This document shows positions 25,100 through 32,868 of a DNA stretch of 64,000 nt, piece after piece. Source of the DNA: an uncultured Mediterranea sp. GTDB lineage: Bacteria; Bacteroidota; Bacteroidia; Bacteroidales; Bacteroidaceae. The position numbers were made by a program, and so were the translations under genes. Below the pieces are notes generated by a model. It worked only from the letters and a program-made list of their open reading frames with translations. It ran no database searches and had not been told where the DNA came from. The stretch is from NCBI RefSeq assembly GCF_902493215.1, contig NZ_CABUOL010000011.1, forward strand, positions 34,618 through 98,617. The letters run 5' to 3'. Numbering within the stretch: the stretch's first letter is position 1; each line of letters opens with the position of its first letter.

Positions 25100-26371
25100 C
25101 TACTCCTCGTCAGGTGTCCATTCGGTCAAACCCATAACACCCTCTATAACTTCCGGACAAATGTTTTGCCGATGAAACCATTCCACTTCTGTCCGCTCTT
25201 CACGTTTCATGCCATGCCTTTGCCACCAGCCCTCCGCCAGACGGTTCAACAAACGGGCAAGACGCTCCCGCCACATCCGTTCTGTTCCGTCCTGCCGATC
25301 TGACAACCGGCAGGACAAACGGAGCCGAAAATAATGAAGCCAACCATAACAGTCTATTTCATCCGTATCGGTCCAAGCATCCAAACAGCGGAAAAACAAC
25401 GTGTCGATGCTTTCCAACACTTCGTTTTCGTCGCCTTCGACAAAACCGTTACGCAGCAGATAGACAATACCACAAGCTATTCCCAATATCCCGTTATCCA
25501 ACTGGCAGGGTGCGTTCGTCGACAAGGAGGAAAGAAGTCTGTCCAACTCGTTTTCTGCAAGTTGCAGGCAGGCCTCACCAGCAGAATGTCGCGCGTATGT
25601 ATAAAGAGCGATAATCCGTCCCATCCGGGCGACGGCCACATCCGGATAACCGGCTTCCTCCTGTTCCGGTCCCTTGAAATGATTGATGAAATTCAGGCAA
25701 TACTTTTTGCGGATTTTTTCGGCAAAACCGGCCTGTTCCGCCACATGTTTCTGTGATATTTGCTCCGGATGCCAGCGATAATAGATCAACGGGGCGGACA
25801 GGTTCACCACCGGTCCGTACAAGGCCAGCCTGCACGCCAGATCGTAGTCCGCCGAATAATAATATGTTTCATCATAACCACCCAGCGAACGGAAAGCCTC
25901 AGCCCTGTACATCAGAGAGGAATGGACAAATGTATTGCCGGTCAATAGACCCAACAGTATTTCTTCGTGAGTTTGCAAGGACTTCCGAGGCGAATGTTGA
26001 GGGATGAAAATGCATCCTGAACCTACAGCCACCACTTCCGGATGTTCTTCCAGATAGCGGTACTGCCTTTCCAGCCGCTCCGGAAAGGCGACATCGTCGG
26101 CATCCATCACCGCCAGATATTTCCCCCTCGCCAGTTTCGCCCCTTGGTTCCGGCAAGAATAGTTTCCGGTCTGGACCGGGTTATTGACATAGACAAGCCG
26201 GGAATCGGTGAAAGAGCGGATCAGTGCATCACTCCGGTCAGTCGAAGCGTCGTTGACTACAATTAACTCCAGTGCGGTAAGGGTCTGCTCCAGTATACTG
26301 GAGACGGCTTCCTGTACATAGGCTTCTTCGTTATGGACAGGCATAATGACGGAAACAAATACTTCGTTCAT
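25100..26371 (-). CDS. Family 2 glycosyltransferase with C-terminal LanC-like segment
   Basis: Residues 1-220 are a GT-A family 2 domain (VSVIMPVHNEEAYVQEAV, the DAD-type DxD in LAVMDADDVAFPERL). The remaining 200 residues are a helical region holding NGILGIACGIVYLLRNGF followed by an acidic VLESID, which resembles one helical repeat of LanC-like proteins (GLAGIGWGLLYL). Only one such repeat is seen, and no Zn-binding Cys/His set is evident. It is the first gene of the locus in transcription order. The donor and acceptor are unknown. Confidence 0.75.
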   Translation of the reverse strand: MNEVFVSVIMPVHNEEAYVQEAVSSILEQTLTALELIVVNDASTDRSDALIRSFTDSRLVYVNNPVQTGNYSCRNQGAKLARGKYLAVMDADDVAFPERLERQYRYLEEHPEVVAVGSGCIFIPQHSPRKSLQTHEEILLGLLTGNTFVHSSLMYRAEAFRSLGGYDETYYYSADYDLACRLALYGPVVNLSAPLIYYRWHPEQISQKHVAEQAGFAEKIRKKYCLNFINHFKGPEQEEAGYPDVAVARMGRIIALYTYARHSAGEACLQLAENELDRLLSSLSTNAPCQLDNGILGIACGIVYLLRNGFVEGDENEVLESIDTLFFRCLDAWTDTDEIDCYGWLHYFRLRLSCRLSDRQDGTERMWRERLARLLNRLAEGWWQRHGMKREERTEVEWFHRQNICPEVIEGVMGLTEWTPDEE

Positions 26372-26465
26372 ACGGCTCTGTTATTGTGAACTGTGAAAAA
26401 CAAGACTCCCGCAAGTTAAGAAAAAAGATTGGCTTAACCAATATCTATAGATGAAAACATCGGGC

Positions 26466-27941
26466 TTATCCCTTCTTCTTCACCCAATACCCGTTGCCGT
26501 ACCGCGTATGTACCCGCCTTCCCATCTGCGCCAGCAGGCGACTGAACGTGGTGCACGAACAGTCCTTCAGGGCCGCCGGGTTCTTCTTCTTCAAGGCAGC
26601 GTAGATATCCGCCGCCGACATCAGATGCGCGCCCTGTTCGCCCGCTTCCGCCAGCTCGAAGCAGCTGCCGATGAGTTCCTCGGCGGGTGTCACGCGGTAG
26701 AACGGACGGTTAGCGACCTGGATTTCCGCTTCCTCGGCCTTGCTGAACCAGCAACGCTCGCCGCTATTCAGCTCGTGCAGGAGCTGGGCGTAAAGCTGGG
26801 CATGGTCAACGGGGGTGGTGCAATCGATGGGACGCTCCACTTCCACACAGATGAAGCGGCGGCTGCCCGAGAGGTCGGTCAGCAGGTCGAGGCGGTTGCT
26901 GGTGCCGATGAAGGAGGCGATTCTTGGCAGAGCTTCCGCCGAACGGCGGTAGGCACGGCGCACCCGCAGGTCCTCCATCTGCATCAGGTTCTTCAACTGG
27001 GGCATACGGCTGGCGGGCAGGCGGTCGAACTCGTCCAAGTTGATTAAGCCGTAGGAAGCCAGCTTGTTCTCCGCCGACGAGGCGTTGGTCAGGTCGAAGC
27101 TTTCCGTAAAATAGTTGCGCAATTCCTTGGGCAGCAGCATCCGGCAGAAGGTGGACTTGCCCAGGCCCTGTGTGGTGCTGACGAGGAGCGGGGCCACGCT
27201 GTTTGCCCGTCGGCCGCGGTCGCCTGTGCCCGTCCACTGGGCCGTGACGGCCAGCAGCCAGCGGTGGAAGGAGCGTATCCATACGTCCTTGTCGGAGACA
27301 CGGTGGGCCAGTTCTTCCACTCGGTCCTTGCCGTCCCACTCAGGCAGGTTGTGGAAGTACAGGTCAAAGGGATGGTAGGCCTGCACATGGTCGGACTCCA
27401 CGTAGCGCTTGACGTCACGGTCCCAGCAGTCCACGCCCTCCTCCATGGCACCGAGGGCGATGCCGTTCAGCGTGCGGTTGTCCACGGGTGTATATATAAG
27501 GTGGTGGGAATCTTCTAATTCTTCAGTATCCAGGCGGGCACACTCCGTGCGCTCCGTCAGCAGGTTGTAGCGGAAGGCGTAGTGCAGCTTCAGGTAGCGC
27601 GAGAGCCGTTGCATCATCTGCCGCTGCTTCGATTCCTTTTTGTCCTTTTGTTCTTCTGTTTTATTTTCTTCTGTCGTGTCGCCGTCCTCTATCCATTCCA
27701 CCGCCTCGTTGTGTCCGTTCAGGCTGAAAGTCCGTCTGGCAGGCTTTTCTGTCTGCGGTTTCCAGGTGAGGCGGACGGTGAACTCGCCGTCGCCGGTAAT
27801 GAGGAAGGCTTCACCCTCCGGCAGGCGGGCGCAGAGCTGGTCGAGGTTCGAAAGCAGCTCCTTGCAGGAATTGGCGGGAGCAGGCAGGTCTGCCTCCCAA
27901 CGAGGGGTAAACAGGTTGCGTAACTGATAAATCAGATTCAT
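26466..27941 (-). CDS. VapE/DUF3874-type P-loop ATPase
   Basis: The 491-residue protein has a variable N terminus, a charged linker (EENKTEEQKDKKESKQ), then a helicase-like ATPase: WDRDVKRYVESDHVQAYHPFDLYF, Walker A-type STTQGLGKSTF, Walker B ASYGLINLDEFDRLP, and GTSNRLDLLTDLSGSRRF. The C-terminal 100 residues resemble DUF3874 (CTTFSRLLAQMGRRVHTRYGNGYWV). Such proteins are widespread in Bacteroides and are linked to mobile or phage-like DNA, but no integrase or att sites were seen here. It lies 94 bp upstream of the RiPP locus on the same strand. Confidence 0.85.
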   Translation of the reverse strand: MNLIYQLRNLFTPRWEADLPAPANSCKELLSNLDQLCARLPEGEAFLITGDGEFTVRLTWKPQTEKPARRTFSLNGHNEAVEWIEDGDTTEENKTEEQKDKKESKQRQMMQRLSRYLKLHYAFRYNLLTERTECARLDTEELEDSHHLIYTPVDNRTLNGIALGAMEEGVDCWDRDVKRYVESDHVQAYHPFDLYFHNLPEWDGKDRVEELAHRVSDKDVWIRSFHRWLLAVTAQWTGTGDRGRRANSVAPLLVSTTQGLGKSTFCRMLLPKELRNYFTESFDLTNASSAENKLASYGLINLDEFDRLPASRMPQLKNLMQMEDLRVRRAYRRSAEALPRIASFIGTSNRLDLLTDLSGSRRFICVEVERPIDCTTPVDHAQLYAQLLHELNSGERCWFSKAEEAEIQVANRPFYRVTPAEELIGSCFELAEAGEQGAHLMSAADIYAALKKKNPAALKDCSCTTFSRLLAQMGRRVHTRYGNGYWVKKKG

Positions 27942-28636
27942 AAGCGGATGCGTTTATTTTTCCGTAAAGATACAACATTTCGAGGCCTTTGTCAAGACCT
28001 CCGGAGGCTTCACGGGGGGCCTTTAGAATCTTTTATCTCTTTCACCGAAAATGAGCGGTTCGGCCCGGTGAAGTTTCACCGGAAGGCGCTGAATGTAAGC
28101 AGATTGCGTTGAAAGCAAGGATGCTGTGTTTACCTACCACCCCGCCCTTGGGGCACCCCTCCTTCCCGAAGGAGGGGAGTTGAATTGCAGCATTTCTTTC
28201 ACTCTTTCACCTCATCCTTCACAAAATCCGTCTCATTGACAGCTGTTTAGAGTTCCGTGAAGCCGTGAAGGCAGAAGGGGCATATCGAAAGACTTTTGCC
28301 ACAGATTATCCGAATCTGACAATCAGAGCTTCAGAAACAATCTGTGTGAATCCGGGTAATCTGTGGTGAGTTCTGATGCGACCCCGTTTTTCCCAGCCCA
28401 AACCATCCGTTCAAGCTGGGAAAAGCTATGCTTTAAGCCGGGCAAAGCGTTGGTTTAAGCTGAGTAAACGGTTGCTTTGCCCAGCTTAAACAACTACCTA
28501 CATTGGCCCGACAACATCCATAGTTAGCGAAATAACATTCATAGTTAGCATGCACAAGATGGTATCTTATGCACGGAAACATACCTTGTCAGGGACCGGA
28601 ACAATCAAGGGGGAGTGAAAGGAAGAGGCCGGAAAA
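27942..28636. other. Non-coding stretch with several repeat families
   Basis: About 700 bp without a gene. It holds a G/C hairpin (CCCCTCC...GGAGGGG at 28154-28179), an imperfect inverted repeat CCACAGATTATCCG (28299-28312) with CGGGTAATCTGTGG (28353-28366), the tandem repeats at 28388-28491 and 28513-28554, and one palindromic unit at 28552-28573 of the type seen at 57168. No promoter or RNA gene is recognised. Confidence 0.5.
28388..28491. repeat. Tandem 22-bp units with an inverted end
   Basis: Three 22-bp units, 28410-28431, 28432-28453 and 28454-28475, share TTTAAGC-GGG-AAA-type sequence. The flanks (28388-28409 and 28476-28491, TTTGCCCAGCTTAAAC) resemble the unit in the opposite orientation. 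Two 21-bp units (AACAT-CATAGTTAGC) follow at 28513-28554. Confidence 0.6.
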
Positions 28637-28662
28637 CAAAAAAGTCCGCATTCGCGGACTTT
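28637..28662 (-). terminator. Terminator of the tRNA-Asn pair
   Basis: On the minus strand AAAGTCCGC (stem) GAAT (loop) GCGGACTTT followed by TTTTGTTTT forms a 9-bp perfect hairpin with a T-run, just after the tRNA. Confidence 0.85.
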
Positions 28663-28665
28663 CTG

Positions 28666-28739
28666 CTCTTCGTCTTGGACTTGAACCAAGGACCCTCTGA
28701 TTAACAGTCAGATGCTCTAACCGACTGAGCTAACGAAGA
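28666..28739 (-). tRNA. tRNA-Asn (GTT), downstream copy
   Basis: 74 nt with a 7-bp acceptor stem (TCTTCGT with ACGAAGA), a D arm (GCTCAGTCGGTTAGAGC), an anticodon loop CTGTTAA with GTT, and a T-loop GGTTCAAGTCC. The discriminator base is G. CCA is not encoded. It is the same sequence as the copy at 28765. Confidence 0.97.
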
Positions 28740-28764
28740 AAATTTGCATTTGACTTTAAAAGTG

Positions 28765-28838
28765 CTCTTCGTCTTGGACTTGAACCAAGGACCCTCTGAT
28801 TAACAGTCAGATGCTCTAACCGACTGAGCTAACGAAGA
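28765..28838 (-). tRNA. tRNA-Asn (GTT), upstream copy
   Basis: Same 74-nt sequence as the copy at 28666-28739, separated by a 25-bp AT-rich spacer. The tandem pair is probably made from one transcript. The divergent sugar kinase starts 81 bp away on the other side. Confidence 0.97.
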
Positions 28839-28894
28839 GTGTTGTTTTTTCTCAAATGCGCTGCAAAATTAATAGGATATTTTGAAATATGCAA

Positions 28895-28902
28895 TATCTT
28901 TG
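28895..28902 (+). promoter_or_regulatory. Candidate -7 box of the sugar kinase
   Basis: TATCTTTG at 28895-28902 fits the Bacteroides -7 consensus TAnnTTTG and sits 17 bp upstream of the ATG at 28920. A -33 TTTG at correct spacing was not found. Confidence 0.5.
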
Positions 28903-28919
28903 CAGAAAAATTTATCAGA

Positions 28920-29903
28920 ATGGAGAAAATTATTGGATTAGGCAACGCTTTGGTCGATGTTTTGGCTACTTTTGAGAGTGATGAGGTCCTCAAACAGATG
29001 GGACTTCCACGCGGTAGCATGACGCTGGTCGACGAAGAACGGTTCCACCTTATCACGGCATATTTTAAGAATCTGAAGACATATAAGGCGGCAGGCGGCT
29101 CGGCCGGCAATGCCATCGGCGCTTTGGCAAGTTTGGGGGCTTCCACTGGATTTATCGGAAAGGTGGGGGCCGATTCTTATGGAGATTTTCTGAAAGGAAC
29201 GCTGGAGGCCAAGGGCATCGAAGACCATTTGCTGGTCTCTTCTGCCCTGCCTACCGGGATTGCGTCTACCTTTATATCCCGAAGCGATGGAGAGCGCACG
29301 TTCGGCACCTATCTGGGAGCTGCGGCTACACTGAGGGCCGAGGATTTGTCGCTGGACATGTTCAAGGGATATACCTATCTGTTTGTCGAAGGCTATCTGG
29401 TGCAGGACCACGGCATGATTCTCCGGGCCGTAGAGCTGGCCAAGGAAGCGGGGCTGCAGGTTTGTCTGGACATGGCCAGCTATAATATAGTGAATGCAGA
29501 GCGGGAATTCTTCTCCTTGCTGCTGAACAAGTATGTGGACATCGTTTTTGCCAACGAGGAGGAAGCGAAGGCTTTTGCCGGCGGAACGCCCGAAGAGGCC
29601 TTGGAAGCCTTGGCGCACGCATGCAGCATCGCGGTGGTGAAGCTGGGTGCGCGCGGTTCGTTGGTGCGTAAGGGGACGCAGGTACTGGAGGTGGCTCCCG
29701 TACTGGTGTCCGAGGTGGCCGATACGACGGGGGCGGGCGATTATTTTGCCGCCGGTTTCCTGTATGGCCTGGTGACCGGCCGTTCGCTTGAGAAATGTGC
29801 CCGCATCGCTTCGGCTCTTGCAGCGGAAGTCATTCAGGTTGTGGGTGCCGAACTTACGGCTGACGGCTGGAAAAGAATCAGAACAGAGATAGAGAACTTA
29901 TGA
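28920..29903 (+). CDS. PfkB-family carbohydrate or nucleoside kinase
   Basis: The 327-residue kinase begins MEKIIGLGNALVDVLATF, with GGSAGNAIGALASLG near residue 60 and the PfkB signature 2 DTTGAGDYFAAGFLYGL near the C terminus (catalytic Asp in GAGD). These enzymes phosphorylate sugars or nucleosides such as adenosine; the substrate is not clear here. I start at 28920 rather than further upstream, since the extended form would run into the tRNA and a promoter. The S41 protease gene follows 13 bp later, probably in the same operon. Confidence 0.92.
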   Translation: MEKIIGLGNALVDVLATFESDEVLKQMGLPRGSMTLVDEERFHLITAYFKNLKTYKAAGGSAGNAIGALASLGASTGFIGKVGADSYGDFLKGTLEAKGIEDHLLVSSALPTGIASTFISRSDGERTFGTYLGAAATLRAEDLSLDMFKGYTYLFVEGYLVQDHGMILRAVELAKEAGLQVCLDMASYNIVNAEREFFSLLLNKYVDIVFANEEEAKAFAGGTPEEALEALAHACSIAVVKLGARGSLVRKGTQVLEVAPVLVSEVADTTGAGDYFAAGFLYGLVTGRSLEKCARIASALAAEVIQVVGAELTADGWKRIRTEIENL

Positions 29904-29916
29904 ACAAGAACATTGT

Positions 29917-31614
29917 ATGACGGATATGAATATGAAAAGATTTTGTAAAGTACGTTGGGTTGCCTTGTTGCTGCTGGTTGTGGCCGGTATGGCATTCGTG
30001 GGCTTCAAGAACAGTGATAACCGCAGTTTTCAGCTGGCCAAGAACATCGATATCTTCAGCTCGATCGTGAAGGAGCTGGACTTGCTTTATGTAGACACCA
30101 TTGATGCCGACAAGACCATCCGCGAGGGTATCGACGCCATGCTCTATTCGCTCGACCCCTATACGGCCTATTACCCCGAAGACGACCAGAGCGAACTGGA
30201 ACAGATGCTGAAGAATACGTATGGCGGTATCGGCTCCATCATCACCTGGAACACGAAGCTGAAGCGTTCCATGATCGGCGAGCCCTACGAAGGGATGCCG
30301 GCAGACAAGGCCGGGCTGAAGGCGGGCGATATCCTGATGGCCATCGACGGAAAGGACCTGGAAGGGAAAAACAACCAGGAAATCAGCGAGATGCTCCGCG
30401 GACAGGCAGGTACCAGCTTCAAGCTCACCGTGCAGCGTCCGGGTGTGGAGAAACCGCTGGAGTTCGAACTGGTGCGACGGGCCATCGAGTTGCCTATTAT
30501 ACCTTATTATGCGAAGCTGGAGAATAATGTGGGCTACATCAACCTCAGCACCTTCTCCGGCAAGCCGGCACGCGAGTTCAAGCAGGCGTTCCTCGACCTG
30601 AAGAAGCAGGGCATCACCTCGCTTGTCATCGACCTGCGCAACAACGGAGGCGGTCTGCTGGACGAGGCGGTGGACATTGCCAACTACTTCCTGCCTCGCG
30701 GAAAGACACTGGTCACCACCCGAGGCAAAATCGAACAAATCAATATGTCCTACAAGACCTTGCGCGAACCCATCGACCTGGATATCCCCTTGGCGGTGCT
30801 GGTCAACAGTGCCACGGCATCGGCTTCGGAAATCCTGGCCGGATCGTTGCAGGACCTGGACCGCGCTGTGATTGTCGGTACACGCACCTTTGGCAAGGGG
30901 CTGGTACAGACGACCCGTAACCTGCCTTATGGCGGCCAGATGAAAATCACGACTTCCAAATACTACATTCCCAGCGGACGTTGCGTGCAGGCCATCGACT
31001 ACCAGCACCGCAATGCCGACGGCAGTGTGGGCCGCATCCCCGACAGTCTGACGACGGTCTTCCATACGGCGGCCGGACGAGAGGTGCGCGACGGTGGCGG
31101 TGTGACGCCGGACATACAGGTGAAGCAGGAGAAGCTGCCCAACATCCTGTTCTACCTGGTGAACGACAACCTGATTTTCGACTACACCACGCAGTATTGC
31201 CTGAAGCACGAAACCATTGCCGACGCGCAGCACTTCGAACTGACCGACGCCGACTATGCCGACTTCAAGGAGATGGTGCGGAAGGCCGACTTCAAGTACG
31301 ACCAGCAGACGGAGAAGATGCTGAAGAGCCTGAAGGAGATGGCCGAGTTCGAAGGCTACCTGAAAGATGCCTCCGGTGAGTTCGAGGCCTTGGAGAAGAA
31401 GCTCCAGCACAACCTGGACCACGACTTGGATTATTTCTCGAAAGACATTAAGAACATGATATCCATCGAAATCCTGAGGCGTTACTATTATCAGAAAGGC
31501 AGCATCATCCAGCAGCTGAAGGATGACCCCGACCTGAAAGAAGCCTTGAAGGTGCTGGGCGATGCGGACAAGTATCACAGCCTGCTCAGCCCGAAGGTGA
31601 AGGAAGGAGAGTGA
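29917..31614 (+). CDS. S41-family C-terminal processing protease
   Basis: The 565-residue protein has an N-terminal signal anchor (RWVALLLLVVAGMAFVGF). A PDZ domain follows (GGIGSIITWNTK to DILMAIDGKDLEG), and then a tail-specific protease domain with NSATASASEILAGSL (nucleophile Ser in SAS) and the catalytic Lys in GTRTFGKGLVQ. These periplasmic enzymes trim or degrade C termini of proteins. The region after residue 350 is a C-terminal extension of about 180 residues rich in charged helices (EKMLKSLKEMAEFEGYLKD). Alternative starts at 29926 or 29932 are equally possible. Confidence 0.93.
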   Translation: MTDMNMKRFCKVRWVALLLLVVAGMAFVGFKNSDNRSFQLAKNIDIFSSIVKELDLLYVDTIDADKTIREGIDAMLYSLDPYTAYYPEDDQSELEQMLKNTYGGIGSIITWNTKLKRSMIGEPYEGMPADKAGLKAGDILMAIDGKDLEGKNNQEISEMLRGQAGTSFKLTVQRPGVEKPLEFELVRRAIELPIIPYYAKLENNVGYINLSTFSGKPAREFKQAFLDLKKQGITSLVIDLRNNGGGLLDEAVDIANYFLPRGKTLVTTRGKIEQINMSYKTLREPIDLDIPLAVLVNSATASASEILAGSLQDLDRAVIVGTRTFGKGLVQTTRNLPYGGQMKITTSKYYIPSGRCVQAIDYQHRNADGSVGRIPDSLTTVFHTAAGREVRDGGGVTPDIQVKQEKLPNILFYLVNDNLIFDYTTQYCLKHETIADAQHFELTDADYADFKEMVRKADFKYDQQTEKMLKSLKEMAEFEGYLKDASGEFEALEKKLQHNLDHDLDYFSKDIKNMISIEILRRYYYQKGSIIQQLKDDPDLKEALKVLGDADKYHSLLSPKVKEGE

Positions 31615-31700
31615 AGGGATTTTGACCTCCCTTCCTCTTTCGCGTTAAAATATCATGGGCCTTCGCGCTTCACACGTCATCCTCCCATTCCCAATTCTCT

Positions 31701-32714
31701 TTATTTCTTCTCCTCGCGCTTGGCACCGGGTGGCAGGTGGTAGCTTTTGATGTCGAGCGTCTCGCGGAGGCTGTTGAGGAAGAGGCTGTCGGTGGTGCGG
31801 TTGAGGCGCATGATTTCGCTATTGTTGCGTTCGCCCGTCTTGCGGCATTCGGGCATCCGCTTCTTCAGATTTTCCCACACTTGGCGCATGTTTTCGATGG
31901 TGGCCTGCTTGCTGCCGTCGCCCTTGTCCTCAAGGTTGCGCTGGGCAAAGCGTTGCATGATGTCGCCGAAGTCGGGCATGGCTGCCAGGGAGGTGATAGC
32001 GTGCGTTCGGGAGTCTTCGTCGTATGAGTTGTCGGTGGCTATCTTCATGTAGTGCCACACCTTCTCTTCTTCATACACCTGGGCTTTCAGCGGCGAGAGG
32101 TCGTCGCGGTCCATAAAGGTGAGGTAGGTCAGCATGTCGTCTATGTAGTCGGTGACGACGATGCCCTCGGTCGCTATCCAGAACCGGTGGTTCCCGCCTT
32201 CTTCTACGCCTACGTCGGAGTTCTTGTAGTATTTCCCGGGGAAGCTGTCGGAGTTGTGCAGATTAAAGTGGAGGGGCACGGGCAGGCCTTTCGTGTCGAT
32301 GCCGCGGGGAGTGAGGTGGCGTTCCTTGTAGCGGTCGGTGAAGTGGAGGGTGAATCGTTCCACGAACAAGTGGTTGAGGTTGTTCAGGAAGATGTATTCG
32401 ATGCCTGTCTCACGGTAAACGGGGGTGTAAATGAAGTACTGGCTGTTCATGAGCCCTTCCCCGCCGGGCAGATTGTCGAAGCGGAAATAGGTGTACCATG
32501 TGTTGTGGCGGCGGGTAACCCACTTGCGCTGCTCTACGATGTGCGCTATCAGGCTGCGGGGGACGTCGTTGATGGTCAGTCCGCTGTTGATGGCTCTGTT
32601 GCAGTTACTCTTGTTGAAGCGTTCGAGTGCCATTCTTATTTTGCCGGACAGTTCGAGGAAGTCTTTCTTCGCTTCCTGCCTTATCTCGTTGTTGGTCATG
32701 GTAGTAGTGAACAT
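31701..32714 (-). CDS. Conserved protein of unknown function
   Basis: A 337-residue cytoplasmic-looking protein without signal peptide or membrane segments. It has FTLHFTDRYKERHLTP and WNWYTYFRF-like aromatic patches (NTWYTYFRFDNLPGG) and a basic C terminus (PPGAKREEKK). I do not recognise a family. It is separate from the downstream ispG by a gap that holds an inverted-repeat element. The start codon at 32714 is an ATG, with another at 32699. Confidence 0.55.
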   Translation of the reverse strand: MFTTTMTNNEIRQEAKKDFLELSGKIRMALERFNKSNCNRAINSGLTINDVPRSLIAHIVEQRKWVTRRHNTWYTYFRFDNLPGGEGLMNSQYFIYTPVYRETGIEYIFLNNLNHLFVERFTLHFTDRYKERHLTPRGIDTKGLPVPLHFNLHNSDSFPGKYYKNSDVGVEEGGNHRFWIATEGIVVTDYIDDMLTYLTFMDRDDLSPLKAQVYEEEKVWHYMKIATDNSYDEDSRTHAITSLAAMPDFGDIMQRFAQRNLEDKGDGSKQATIENMRQVWENLKKRMPECRKTGERNNSEIMRLNRTTDSLFLNSLRETLDIKSYHLPPGAKREEKK

Positions 32715-32749
32715 AGGTATCTGTTTTTAAGGTAATTGGATATAATGAA

Positions 32750-32832
32750 GGTGTGTCAAAATAAAGGCATCTAAAACTCTCCTCCTTCCAAAAGGAGGGG
32801 AGTCAGGTACTATAACTAAGTTTTGACACACC
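32750..32832. repeat. Short element with 12-bp terminal inverted repeats
   Basis: GGTGTGTCAAAA (32750-32761) and TTTTGACACACC (32821-32832) are perfect inverted repeats enclosing an inner hairpin (CTCCTCCTTCC...GGAGGGGAG). At 83 bp it could be a MITE-like element or a bidirectional terminator between the flanking genes. Confidence 0.6.
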
Positions 32833-32868
32833 CTCGATTCGTTATGGCATACTTCCTTTGTCCTGCAT

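Noticed and set aside
26466..27941. Prophage or integrative element marked by the VapE-like gene
   Set aside because: No integrase, capsid, excision or att-type repeats are seen around it, although the tRNA-Asn pair is close; the evidence is too thin.
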